Positions 35,171 through 44,324 of a stretch of DNA of 60,140 nt are shown here, in pieces. The notes under the pieces are model-generated. The model worked only from the letters and a program-made list of their open reading frames with translations, ran no database searches and was not told the DNA's origin. This DNA is from SAR116 cluster bacterium MED-G04 (GTDB taxonomy: Bacteria > Pseudomonadota > Alphaproteobacteria > Puniceispirillales > UBA1172): assembly GCA_002457135.1 (NCBI GenBank), contig NTKX01000002.1, positions 1 through 60,140 on the forward strand, in the 5' to 3' direction. Positions within the stretch are counted from its first letter, which is position 1; each line of letters starts with the position of its first letter. The translations under genes and the position numbers were made by a program.

Positions 35171-36636
35171 AGCCCGGCAATTCGGGCTATAGCGTCAATA
35201 TCAGCGTGGCTTTCAAGATGACTGGCGAGCGCTTCCAGCCCGTCATCGACCCCGGCTTCGAAATCGAGGCTGCTGGACTGGCCTGTCGCTGCCCTGACCC
35301 ATGTCGAACGATAGGCATCACTGGCAAACAGCCCGTGCATATAGCATCCCATCACCTGACCATCACGGCTGATCGCGCCATCAGGGCGGCCACCCTCCAG
35401 CATCAGCATCGGGCGGGCGGTATCATCACCCGTGGTGGTGCCGAGGTGGATTTCATACCCCGAAACCGGCTCCCCGCCATCATGGCTGGTGCCTTCGGCA
35501 AAGCGCACGGTCTTTTCGGGCAGGAGGGTTGTTTCAACATCGAGGAGGCCAAGCCCGTCAATACTGCCCGGTTTTCCCTCAAGTCCTTCCGGGTCATGCA
35601 CGGCGCGGCCCAGCATCTGATAGCCGCCACAAAGCCCGACCACCCTTGCGCCCTGCCGGATCAGCGCGGCAATGTCGATATCCCAGCCCTGCTGACGCAG
35701 AAAGGCGAGATCGGATACGGTGGATTTCGACCCCGGCAGCAGAACAAGGTCGGTGTCGATGGGGAGCGGCTCCCCCGCATTGACCAGACTGACCCGGATA
35801 GCCGGATCAGCCGAAAGCGGGTCAAGATCATCGAAATTGGCAATCCGCCGCAACACTGGCACAGCGACCTTGAGCATGGCTCCATCACCCCCGCGCTTGT
35901 TCCCTTTGGCTTCAAGATCGAGGATATCCTCGGCGGGGAGGCTGCGGGCGCCTTCAAACCACGGCAGAATGCCAAGCCCCTGCCAGCCTGTGGCCTCCTC
36001 TATAATGGTCATGCCATCAGCGAACAGGCTGGTATCACCGCGAAACTTGTTGATGAGGAAACCCTTGATGCGTTCAGCCTCTGACCTCTCCAGCACGGCG
36101 GCGGTCCCGACCAGTGAGGCGATGACCCCGCCCCGGTCAATATCCCCCACCAGCAGCACCGGCACATCAGCCGCCTCGGCAAAGCCCATATTGGCGATAT
36201 CACCTGCTCTCAGGTTCACCTCGGCCGGGCTGCCAGCGCCTTCGGTAATGATCAGGTCAGCCCCGGCCTTGAGGCGATTGTAGCTGTCCAGCACCCGGGG
36301 CAGGAGCGTGGCTTTATGGCTGCCGTATTCACGGGCGCGCATGGAACCAAAACGCTGGCCCTGGACGATGACCTGCGCCCCGGTATCGGTTTCGGGCTTC
36401 AGCAGAACAGGGTTCATGTGGATGCTGGGCGGGGTGAAGGATGCCCGCGCCTGCAAGGCCTGGGCGCGGCCGATCTCACCCCCCTCCATGGTCACGGCGG
36501 CGTTGTTTGACATGTTCTGCGGCTTGAAGGGACGCACGTTCAGCCCGCGCCGTGCAAAAACCCGGCACAGCCCCGCCACCAGCAGGGACTTGCCAACGTT
36601 GGAGCCTGCGCCCTGAACCATGAACGCAGCGGTCAT
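35167..36636 (-). CDS. cobQ: Cobyric acid synthase
   Basis: CobQ (CbiP) amidates the b, d, e and g side chains of adenosylcobyrinate a,c-diamide. The N-terminal synthetase domain has the P-loop GAGSNVGKS and the [13 protein letters not shown] block. The C-terminal glutamine amidotransferase has the nucleophile in [10 protein letters not shown] and a family YEIHLG segment. At 489 residues it is full length. It lies 1 nt after cobO and ends the riboswitch-controlled operon. Confidence 0.95.
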   Translation of the reverse strand: MTAAFMVQGAGSNVGKSLLVAGLCRVFARRGLNVRPFKPQNMSNNAAVTMEGGEIGRAQALQARASFTPPSIHMNPVLLKPETDTGAQVIVQGQRFGSMRAREYGSHKATLLPRVLDSYNRLKAGADLIITEGAGSPAEVNLRAGDIANMGFAEAADVPVLLVGDIDRGGVIASLVGTAAVLERSEAERIKGFLINKFRGDTSLFADGMTIIEEATGWQGLGILPWFEGARSLPAEDILDLEAKGNKRGGDGAMLKVAVPVLRRIANFDDLDPLSADPAIRVSLVNAGEPLPIDTDLVLLPGSKSTVSDLAFLRQQGWDIDIAALIRQGARVVGLCGGYQMLGRAVHDPEGLEGKPGSIDGLGLLDVETTLLPEKTVRFAEGTSHDGGEPVSGYEIHLGTTTGDDTARPMLMLEGGRPDGAISRDGQVMGCYMHGLFASDAYRSTWVRAATGQSSSLDFEAGVDDGLEALASHLESHADIDAIARIAGL

Positions 36637-36637
36637 G

Positions 36638-37255
36638 CTAGAATTCCACGCCGATCTGGGCCTTGATCCCGGACCGGAAAGGATGCTTCAGCAGCGTCAT
36701 TTCGGTGGCGAGATCAGCCGCCTCAATCAGGGTATCGCTGGCATTGCGGCCCGTCAGCACAACATGGGTCATGGGCGGCTTGCTGTCTTCGAGGAAGGCC
36801 AGAACCTCGGCCTCATCAACATAGCCATAGCGCATCGCGATATTGATTTCATCGAGCAGAACCATGTGCAGCTCGCCACTGGCGATCAGCTCCTTGGCCT
36901 TGCCCCATGCCGCCTGGGCCGCCTCAATATCACGTTCCTTGTCCTGGGTTTCCCAGGTGAACCCTTCCCCCATGGTGTAAAACTGGCAGGTGTCACCGAA
37001 ATGGGTGGTGATCAGGTTGCGCTCGCCGGTATCAAGCCCGCCCTTGATGAACTGCACCACGCCTGAAGGCAGGCCATGGGCAATACAGCGAAAGATCATC
37101 CCGAACGCGGCGGTGGATTTGCCCTTGCCCTTGCCGGTATGGACGATGACCAGGCCTTTTTCATCTGTTTTGGTGGCCATGATCCGGTCGCGGGCCTGCT
37201 TTTTCTTTGCCATCTTGGCGTTATGGCGTGCGATATCATCATTCTCGTCGGTCAT
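36638..37255 (-). CDS. cobO: Cob(I)yrinic acid a,c-diamide adenosyltransferase (CobO/BtuR type)
   Basis: CobO transfers the 5'-deoxyadenosyl group from ATP to cob(I)alamin precursors. The ATP site is [16 protein letters not shown], followed by VQFIKGG and [12 protein letters not shown]. It is the 205-residue CobA/CobO/BtuR type, not PduO. The N-terminus is a charged segment of about 25 residues. It lies between cobN and cobQ on the same strand. Confidence 0.95.
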   Translation of the reverse strand: MTDENDDIARHNAKMAKKKQARDRIMATKTDEKGLVIVHTGKGKGKSTAAFGMIFRCIAHGLPSGVVQFIKGGLDTGERNLITTHFGDTCQFYTMGEGFTWETQDKERDIEAAQAAWGKAKELIASGELHMVLLDEINIAMRYGYVDEAEVLAFLEDSKPPMTHVVLTGRNASDTLIEAADLATEMTLLKHPFRSGIKAQIGVEF

Positions 37256-37280
37256 TGCTCACTCCCTCTTGCGCCTTTGG

Positions 37281-40200
37281 CTATGCTTTCACACCTTCAT
37301 TGTGGCGTGTTTGGCGGTGCCATTCCAGCATTTCCGTAATGCTGTTCCGCCTCGGCTGCCAAAGCCCGCGATCAATCGCTTCATCAAAGCGATCCATCAT
37401 GTCATTGAGGGCATGGGGATTGGCCTCGGCCAGAAAGGCCCTGACCTGCTCATCCTCGATCCATGCCTCAAACACCGCATCAAAGAGATGCCCCGGCACC
37501 TGCCGGGTGGTGGCGGCAAAGGCAAAGAGATAATCCAGGCTGGCGGCGATTTCAAACGCCCCCTTATAGCCGTGGCGCATCACCCCCCTGATCCATTTCG
37601 GGTTGCTGGCCCGGCCCCGCACGACCCGCGTGATCTCCTCCCCCAGGCTGCGGATCAGCGGCCGTTCGGCGAGGCTGTGATCCCCCATATAGACCGGCGC
37701 ATCATCACCCTTGAGGGCGGCAACACTGGCCGCCAGCCCGCCCGCAAACTGGTAATAATCATCACTGTCGAGGATATCATGTTCACGATTATCCTGATTG
37801 TGGATCACGGCATCGACCTGGGACAGCCTGTCTTCGAGATGGGGTCTGGCATCCATCCCGTCCTGATCGGCACCATAGGCGTAACCGCTCCAGGTCAGGA
37901 ACGCATCGGCAAAATCGCCACGATCCTGCCAGATGCCTTCGTCAATGAGGGTCTGCAACCCGGCACCATAAGCCCCCGGTCTGGCGCTGAAAACACGGAA
38001 CCCCGCCCTTTCTTCGGCCTCTTTCTGATCCATGCCTGAGGCGATGAGGGATTGCGCCTCATGCTTCATTCTTGCCGCAACCGGGTTCTGGTCTTCGGGT
38101 TCATTGAGCGCACCGACCGCCCTTGCGACCTTGTCCACCAGCGCAATCTGGGCCGGGAAGGCATCACGGAAAAACCCGGAACAGCGCAGGGTGACATCAA
38201 TCCGGGGGCGACCAAGAACCGATAGCGGCAACACCTCAAACCCTGTCACCCGGCGGGAGGCACCATCCCATTCAGGCCTGACCCCCATCAGCGCCAGTGC
38301 CTGGGCAATATCATCACCGCCGGTGCGCATATTGGCGGTTCCCCAAGCCGACAGCACAACAGCGGCAGGGTAATTGCCGTGATCCTGCAAATACCGGTCT
38401 ATCAGCGCACAGGCCGAGGCCCAGCCGATGCGCCATGCGGTTTCAGTCGGTACGGCGCGGCTGTCAACGGAATAGAAATTCCGCCCTGTGGGGAGAACCT
38501 CGGGGCGGCCCCGTGTCGGCGCACCGGCAGGACCGGGCGGGATATACCCGCCATCGAGGCCTTTCAGCAGGAACCGGTTTTCATCCACGCCCGAGGTGAT
38601 CACCGCTGACCGGATTGCAGGCAGGGCATGGTCAAGCACGGCGAGGGTTTGCATCCATGACGGATCAGCCTGACGGTCACCCGATACAAGCGCAGAGGCC
38701 AGACCGTTGAGCCGCTCGGCAGTATCCCCCTGATGCCGCCAAGCACCGTCACCATAGGGTTCAAGCACAGCAGGGCGCGGGCCATCCCACGGCGTTGCCC
38801 GGTCCGCTGTCAGCGGGTCCATCGCGCCGAGATCGAGGTCACGGGCAAGGCTGCGCAGGATGGAGGCATTGGCGCCATCACCATCACCACGCGGGATCCG
38901 CAGAATGGCAAGGATCAGGTCATTGAGCAGCCTGTCCCAGGGGGCGCGGCCATAGATATGCAGACCATCCCTGATCTGCATTTCCTTCACATCACAGAGG
39001 AAATTATCCAGTTTCAGCAGCTTGGCTTCATCGCTGTCGTCACGGTCAATGCCGCAATCACTGGCGATCCCGGCACGGTCGGCGGTGATCAGCACCTGTT
39101 CCATCAACGCCGCGCTCCGCCGCCCGTCCAGCCCTGATGCCTCAAAATACTCATCCATCAGGGTTTCAAGCTCGGCCATGACCCCGTGGCTGTCGGCCAG
39201 TGTCATCGGCGGGGTCAGGTGATCAAGGATCACCGCCGCGTTGCGCCGCTTGGCCTGACTGCCCTCACCCGGATCATTGACGATAAAGGGGTAGAGATGC
39301 GGCATCGCGCCAAGGATCGCATCAGGGAAGCACTGCCGTGACAGGGCCAGGGCCTTGCCCGGCAACCATTCGAGGTTGCCATGCTTGCCCAGATGGATCA
39401 CGGCATGGGCGGAAAATTCCTCCCTCAACCAGAAATAGAAGGCCAGGTAATGATGCGGCGGCGGCAGATCAGGGGAATGGTAACTCGACTTGGGGTCGAT
39501 GTTATAGCCGCGTGCAGGCTGAACCGCGAGGGCCACCTGCCCGAAACACCGGACCGGCAGGGCAAAGGCTTTCTGACCCGCCCCATCAGGAAGATCAATT
39601 TCAGGATTGGCCCCATCTTGAATACCAAGCATGGGATCATCACCGGGCTGGCCCCATCGTGCCTCAATCACGCCCCGGACCTCTTCAGGCAGACTGGCGT
39701 AATGGTGCTGATACCGGGATAGCGGGAGCCAGGCTTCAACCTGCCTGCCGGCAAAGCCTGTGTTGGTCGGTGCCGACAGCATCAGGTCAATCAGCCCGGC
39801 CGAGGTGGCGGGAATGCCCTCAACCGTGTAGCCCTCATCCCGCAACAGGTTAAGGATGGAACAGGCGCTTTCCGGGGTATCAAGGCCGACACCATTGGCA
39901 AGTCGGCTGTCCTTGTTGGGGTAGTTCGCCAGCACCAGCCCAAGCCGCCGTTCCGGCCGGGGTGTTTGAGCAAGGGTCACCCACCTGGCGGCCAGACGGG
40001 CGGCGAAACCCGCGCGTTCAGGATGGGCGCAATAGCGGGTGATCATCGCCTCGGTCCGCGCATGGCGTTCCGGGATAGCCTTGAAGCCAACGGCTCGGCT
40101 GGTGATGCGGCCATCGAGTTCAGGCAGAACAACGCCCATCGCCAGATCACGCGGGCTGAGACCGGCACTGCCCTTCATCCAGCTGTCCTCGGTGGAGGAG

Positions 40201-41111
40201 GCAAGCAGGGCCTGGATCACTGGCGCATCAACAGCACCAAAGGGGCCGGGGCTGGTATCAGCATGCGCTGTGCTGCCGGTTGCGGAAACAGCAAAACTGG
40301 TCATGTTGAGGATCACCGAGGTTTCAGCCTCAACAAGGAGGCTTGAGGCAAGCTCCGCCGAAAACGGGTCTTTCAGGCTGGCAACGAATAGTGGCAACGG
40401 GGCCAGCCCTTCAGCCAACAGGGCCTCAATCATCGCATCGACGGGTTCGGTGTCACCCGACTGGGCCAGCGCACGGTAAAACACCAGTGCCGCCACCGGC
40501 GCATCATCCAGCCCCTGACGCGACCAGATGGCGTTGAGCCGCACCAGATCAGGCACTGCCTCCCCCGGCCAATAGAGCCCGGCCTGCAACAGCGGTTTTG
40601 GCGGCAGGGCATCACCGGTGCCATCAGCAATATCATCAAGGCAATCAAGGAAGGCCCGGGCATTATCCATGCCGCCAGCCACAAGATAGGCGTTGAGCGT
40701 ATTCAGCCGGCCCGGATCAAGCGTCGACAGCCGCTCCAGTTCAGGGTCAGGCTTGCCATCACCGGGCAGGAGGGCAAGATCAATCCCCTCCTGACGGGCC
40801 AGCGCCGCCAGCCTCTCAACACCATAGGACCAGTAGGATATCCCGCCCAGCAGACGAACCACCATGAGGCGGGAGGCCCGCAGCGTCTGGTCAACCAGCA
40901 AATCAATCGAATAGGGGTGACTGAGGGTGAGGATATTGGCAAGCCGCACGGCATCATCACCGCGCCCGGACTGATCCACCGCCGATGCCAGCAGCATGAG
41001 ATCGGTATCCGCCGCGCTCAGGATCACGAAACGGGCCGGACTCAGCCCGAGATCCACCGCCTCGCCGTCCTGATAAAGATCACCCGATTGGTCAATCCTG
41101 AGCAGATGCAT
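37281..41111 (-). CDS. cobN: Aerobic cobaltochelatase subunit CobN
   Basis: CobN is the large subunit of the ATP-dependent cobaltochelatase that inserts cobalt into hydrogenobyrinate a,c-diamide in the aerobic route. It works with CobS and CobT, which are not in this window. The 1276-residue length is normal. Recognisable CobN/BchH blocks are LGLVLANYPNKDSRLANGVGLD, VIHLGKHGNLEWLPGK and GRPRIDVTLRCSGFFRDAFP. It lies 4 nt downstream of cobW, a common pairing. Confidence 0.96.
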   Translation of the reverse strand: MHLLRIDQSGDLYQDGEAVDLGLSPARFVILSAADTDLMLLASAVDQSGRGDDAVRLANILTLSHPYSIDLLVDQTLRASRLMVVRLLGGISYWSYGVERLAALARQEGIDLALLPGDGKPDPELERLSTLDPGRLNTLNAYLVAGGMDNARAFLDCLDDIADGTGDALPPKPLLQAGLYWPGEAVPDLVRLNAIWSRQGLDDAPVAALVFYRALAQSGDTEPVDAMIEALLAEGLAPLPLFVASLKDPFSAELASSLLVEAETSVILNMTSFAVSATGSTAHADTSPGPFGAVDAPVIQALLASSTEDSWMKGSAGLSPRDLAMGVVLPELDGRITSRAVGFKAIPERHARTEAMITRYCAHPERAGFAARLAARWVTLAQTPRPERRLGLVLANYPNKDSRLANGVGLDTPESACSILNLLRDEGYTVEGIPATSAGLIDLMLSAPTNTGFAGRQVEAWLPLSRYQHHYASLPEEVRGVIEARWGQPGDDPMLGIQDGANPEIDLPDGAGQKAFALPVRCFGQVALAVQPARGYNIDPKSSYHSPDLPPPHHYLAFYFWLREEFSAHAVIHLGKHGNLEWLPGKALALSRQCFPDAILGAMPHLYPFIVNDPGEGSQAKRRNAAVILDHLTPPMTLADSHGVMAELETLMDEYFEASGLDGRRSAALMEQVLITADRAGIASDCGIDRDDSDEAKLLKLDNFLCDVKEMQIRDGLHIYGRAPWDRLLNDLILAILRIPRGDGDGANASILRSLARDLDLGAMDPLTADRATPWDGPRPAVLEPYGDGAWRHQGDTAERLNGLASALVSGDRQADPSWMQTLAVLDHALPAIRSAVITSGVDENRFLLKGLDGGYIPPGPAGAPTRGRPEVLPTGRNFYSVDSRAVPTETAWRIGWASACALIDRYLQDHGNYPAAVVLSAWGTANMRTGGDDIAQALALMGVRPEWDGASRRVTGFEVLPLSVLGRPRIDVTLRCSGFFRDAFPAQIALVDKVARAVGALNEPEDQNPVAARMKHEAQSLIASGMDQKEAEERAGFRVFSARPGAYGAGLQTLIDEGIWQDRGDFADAFLTWSGYAYGADQDGMDARPHLEDRLSQVDAVIHNQDNREHDILDSDDYYQFAGGLAASVAALKGDDAPVYMGDHSLAERPLIRSLGEEITRVVRGRASNPKWIRGVMRHGYKGAFEIAASLDYLFAFAATTRQVPGHLFDAVFEAWIEDEQVRAFLAEANPHALNDMMDRFDEAIDRGLWQPRRNSITEMLEWHRQTRHNEGVKA

Positions 41112-41115
41112 CGCG

Positions 41116-42195
41116 TTACGCCGCCCCGGCGATCATCCCCCCGGCGATCATCTCCCCGCCAAGGCTGGAGGCAATCGCCGCCATATCGGTCTGTTTCAGC
41201 CCGATCAGCACCAGCCTGCCCTCATCATCCTTGAGCGTGCCGCCGAAATAACTGTCAACCCGTGCGCCGACAGCCTGAACCGTCAGGGGCAGGGCCTTGC
41301 CGCGAATGGCGAGAAACCCCTTGGCGCGGAGCAGGCCATGCTCGGCCACCGTCGCCGTCAGGTTCCGGATAAACGCTTCATGATCATCCAGCATCGGCAG
41401 GCGCAGAACAACCGAATGGAAGGCATCATGCCCGTGATCATCATCATGATCGTCATCATGATGATGATGGTGATGGTCGAAATGCTCACTGCGGGCGAAG
41501 GCTTCATCTTCAAGCCCGAGGCCGAAAATCGCCTTGAGGGGGGCAGTATCACCCCTTGTGATCATCACCGGCGTGGTGCCATCGGTGAGGGCGTTCAGTC
41601 TGCCCGTCACGCGCTCACCCGCCGCGCCGTCAATCAGGTCGCCTTTGGAGACGATGAGGATATTGGCGGCGGCAACCTGATCGCGGAACAGCTCATCCAC
41701 CGGGGTTTCGTGATCGAGTTCAGGGTCAGCCTGACGCTGGGCCTCCAGTGCATTGAGATCAGCGGCCACCATGCCATCGGCAAGCGCGGCACCATCCACC
41801 ACCGTGACCACGCCATCCAGCATGACGCGCTGGCGGATATCAGGCCAGGCGAAAGCCTGAACCAACGGCTGCGGCAGGGCCAGTCCCGATGTTTCAATAA
41901 TGATGTGATCAGGGGCAGGCACCTGTTCCAGCAGCTTTTGCATGGAGGGCAGGAAGTCATCCGCCACCGTGCAGCAGATACAGCCATTGGCCAGTTCGAT
42001 GATATCATCGGCGGAACAGTTTTCCACGCCGCAGGATGCCAGCACTTCACCATCAACACCGACATCACCAAACTCATTGACGATGAGGGCAAGACGGCGG
42101 CCATCGGCCTGTTCAATCAGTCGCCGGATCAGCGTGGTCTTGCCAGCACCAAGAAAACCGGTGATCACGGTTGCCGGAATACGCATTGCCGCCAT
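41116..42195 (-). CDS. cobW: CobW-type COG0523 GTPase (cobalt-handling)
   Basis: CobW-type GTPases are thought to deliver cobalt for the CobN chelatase. The P-loop is GFLGAGKTT (13-21). The metal-binding CxCC motif is GCICC (Cys72, Cys74, Cys75), preceded by NEFGDVGVDGE. A His/Asp-rich run (about 238-257) lies between the G domain and the C-terminal CobW_C domain and probably binds metal. Length is 359 residues. A GAGGGGGG ribosome binding site precedes the ATG at 42195; an internal Met at residue 4 is possible. The 94-bp gap to hupE holds a strong hairpin. Confidence 0.95.
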   Translation of the reverse strand: MAAMRIPATVITGFLGAGKTTLIRRLIEQADGRRLALIVNEFGDVGVDGEVLASCGVENCSADDIIELANGCICCTVADDFLPSMQKLLEQVPAPDHIIIETSGLALPQPLVQAFAWPDIRQRVMLDGVVTVVDGAALADGMVAADLNALEAQRQADPELDHETPVDELFRDQVAAANILIVSKGDLIDGAAGERVTGRLNALTDGTTPVMITRGDTAPLKAIFGLGLEDEAFARSEHFDHHHHHHDDDHDDDHGHDAFHSVVLRLPMLDDHEAFIRNLTATVAEHGLLRAKGFLAIRGKALPLTVQAVGARVDSYFGGTLKDDEGRLVLIGLKQTDMAAIASSLGGEMIAGGMIAGAA

Positions 42196-42234
42196 GGCTA
42201 ACCCCCCTCAAAAACTACACATTTGTCGTCAGTC

Positions 42235-42271
42235 GGGGGGAGGGCCGCCTGTTTGCGCGGCCCTTCCCCCC
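42235..42271 (-). promoter_or_regulatory. Strong intergenic hairpin between hupE and cobW
   Basis: On the minus strand GGGGGGAAGGGCCGC (42271-42257) pairs with GCGGCCCTCCCCCC (42248-42235) with a single bulged base and an 8-nt loop. No T tract follows, so it is not a standard terminator. The CCCCCC of its 3' arm could also pair with the GGGGGG in the cobW ribosome binding site (42207-42202), giving two exclusive structures. Confidence 0.6.
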
Positions 42272-42289
42272 AAATCGGATCAGCGGGCG

Positions 42290-42919
42290 TTAAATCCCGG
42301 CAAAAACAGCGGTTTCAGCTATTTCCACCAGATAGGTCAGGCCAACACCGGCAACCATCGCCCCCGCAAAACGGGGCATCAGGGCCGTGGATTTGCCGTC
42401 CTTCATCATGACGGCAAGCACCATGACCCCGGTTGCAATCACCATCTGGACAAGGCCGAAACCGGCCAGATAGGCGATGATCGGGGAGGCTTCGGCACCG
42501 ACCACAGCCTCACCATAAGCCCAGCCATGGAACACGCCAGCAAGACCGGCAAGACCGGCGGCAGGCAGGGCCTTGAGGTTGCGGCCAGTGGTGGCAACGA
42601 GGCCGACCATCAGCACCGACAGCGTGATCACCAGCTCAACCGCAGGCAGGGCAACGCCGCCAATGATCAGGAGAGTACCGGCAACAGTGCCGCCGACAAA
42701 CCCGGCAGGTAGGGCAAGACGGCTGCGCTGAAACGCGGCCAGCAGCCCGATGCCAAGCACAAAGGCCAGATGGTCAAAACCGATAATCGGGTGACCGATG
42801 CCGGACAGCAGGCCATGCATCATGGTTTGAGGAACCTCACCACCCAGGGGGTGATGCGCGAGAGCAGGATTTGCGAGAAGCCCAGCGAAAAGCAGGGCGG
42901 TAACAGAGATTTTATTCAT
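42290..42919 (-). CDS. HupE/UreJ-family metal transporter, probably cobalt
   Basis: HupE/UreJ proteins are small secondary transporters of nickel or cobalt. The 209-residue protein has a signal peptide (about 1-21), then HHPLGG at the mature N-terminus. The helix GLLSGIGHPIIGFDHLAFVLG carries the family's metal-site histidines, and GVFHGWAYGEA is a further conserved block among six helices. The cobalamin riboswitch directly upstream and cobW/cobN downstream make cobalt the likely substrate. The signal peptide and location in the membrane are clear; the metal is inferred. Confidence 0.88.
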   Translation of the reverse strand: MNKISVTALLFAGLLANPALAHHPLGGEVPQTMMHGLLSGIGHPIIGFDHLAFVLGIGLLAAFQRSRLALPAGFVGGTVAGTLLIIGGVALPAVELVITLSVLMVGLVATTGRNLKALPAAGLAGLAGVFHGWAYGEAVVGAEASPIIAYLAGFGLVQMVIATGVMVLAVMMKDGKSTALMPRFAGAMVAGVGLTYLVEIAETAVFAGI

Positions 42920-43009
42920 CTACCCCTCCGGTAAAGGCTGGGTATACCACGGGCTGAATTCACCATTAAATTCAACACCGCTTCATGGCACACCCCGGCC
43001 ATCAGCTTA

Positions 43010-43198
43010 CTTCCGTAGGGGCAGGTCTCCTGGCTCATGGCGTTGCGGCTGACCCCGCCTTCCCGGCCTTGGGGCCAGTGGCATATGGGGCGGCCTGCCA
43101 AATGACAGTCGCGGGGGCGGCTATGGAATAGGGCAGCTTTGATGCATCACCCTCACCATATTCCCTATTAAGGTGCTGCGCTTGGCGCAAGCACCACC
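43010..43198 (-). promoter_or_regulatory. Cobalamin riboswitch
   Basis: On the minus strand the B12-box AGCCAGGAGACCTGCC is at 43035-43020, preceded by GCCACTGG and CCGGGAAGG elements, with the 5' GGTGGTGCTTG and AATAGGGAATATGGTG elements near 43198-43150. This is the standard order of cobalamin aptamer motifs. It lies 90 nt upstream of hupE, and a small ATGGC/GCCAT hairpin follows in the expression platform. It should repress hupE-cobW-cobN-cobO-cobQ when adenosylcobalamin is plentiful. A TTGACA that overlaps the cobC stop (43239-43234) may be a -35 element, but no matching -10 is evident. Confidence 0.95.
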
Positions 43199-43235
43199 CT
43201 TACACCCGAACAGTCCCACAAGCGCGGTTTTAATG

Positions 43236-44300
43236 TCAATCAGAAGCGACGTTAATTGATCTGTTTCTTCCATGGGCAAAGGGCAGGGAAGAAAGGGCAT
43301 CATCGAGTTTGCCGAGGCCTGCCTGATCCGGCAATCCCAGCCGCAACCATGCCGGATTATACGAAAATATCCGGGTCCATATCCCCTCACGGGCCAGGTG
43401 GTGATGCAGGCCTGCGGCATCATCATGACTGATCAGGGCATAAAGCCCGGTGCCGCCCGCAAGCGTCAGCTGATGGCGATCAAGCACGCTGATCAGCTCA
43501 TCATGCCTGGCCCTGATCCAGGCGCGTTGATCATCCTGAAAAGCGGTATCCCCCAGCGCCGCCGCCCCGACCCTGAGCGCGGGCGTGGACACGGCCCATG
43601 GCCCCATCAACCCGGCGAGGGATGCGATATCATCAGCATGCCCTGCCGCCAGACCGAGCCGAAGCCCGCCCAGCCCGTAAAACTTGCCAAGGGAGCGGAA
43701 GATGATCAGCCCGCGCCGCCCGGCATGGGGCAGCAGGCTGATGGACGGGTCGAGATCGGCAAATGCCTCATCCACCACCACAATCCCGCCAGCATCGGCG
43801 GCCTTTTCCGATGCCTCCAGCAGAACCCCGGGTGACAGCACCTCCCCCACCGGGTTGCCGGGCTGAACCGCAATAAAGCTGTTACTGGCCGGACTGGTCC
43901 TATCGGGGCCAGTGTTGGCCGATAGCGGATTGCTGCCCGCCGGATAGCGCGTGATGGTATAACCATGGCGCATCCACGCCGCCTCATGTTCAGCATAGGC
44001 AGGGTCGGGGATGGCCACCGGCCCCTTTTTTCCCAGCAGCGGCACCAGGCTGATCAGCAGCTGGCTGCCCGGGGCTGTGAGGATAGCGGCATCATCGGGA
44101 ATACCGGCGTGGCGGCGAAACGCATCATGCAGCGCGGTTTCATCCACCTGTTGCGGCAGATCGTGCCATTCGGCGGGGTTGACCAGTTCCGGCCGTACCG
44201 GCCATGACCGCGGGCAGATGCCCGTGGAAAGGTCCAGCATGCTCCCCCTTGCATGGCCGTGGCGGGCTTCGGCCTGCCTGATATTACCGCCATGCTCCAT
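43236..44300 (-). CDS. cobC: L-threonine-O-3-phosphate decarboxylase, CobC-like PLP enzyme
   Basis: CobC/CobD-type enzymes supply (R)-1-amino-2-propanol phosphate for the nucleotide loop of cobalamin. The protein is a 354-residue fold-type I aminotransferase relative. It begins EHGGNIRQAEARHG (family HGGN start), has VQPGNPVGEV, VVVDEAFADLDP and the PLP lysine in SLGKFYGLGGLRLG. It lies upstream of the riboswitch and 24 nt after an acyl-CoA dehydrogenase gene, so it may be transcribed with the beta-oxidation genes rather than under riboswitch control. Confidence 0.9.
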   Translation of the reverse strand: MEHGGNIRQAEARHGHARGSMLDLSTGICPRSWPVRPELVNPAEWHDLPQQVDETALHDAFRRHAGIPDDAAILTAPGSQLLISLVPLLGKKGPVAIPDPAYAEHEAAWMRHGYTITRYPAGSNPLSANTGPDRTSPASNSFIAVQPGNPVGEVLSPGVLLEASEKAADAGGIVVVDEAFADLDPSISLLPHAGRRGLIIFRSLGKFYGLGGLRLGLAAGHADDIASLAGLMGPWAVSTPALRVGAAALGDTAFQDDQRAWIRARHDELISVLDRHQLTLAGGTGLYALISHDDAAGLHHHLAREGIWTRIFSYNPAWLRLGLPDQAGLGKLDDALSSLPFAHGRNRSINVASD

Positions 44301-44324
44301 TAATGAGGCCCCAATTCTCCGAGA

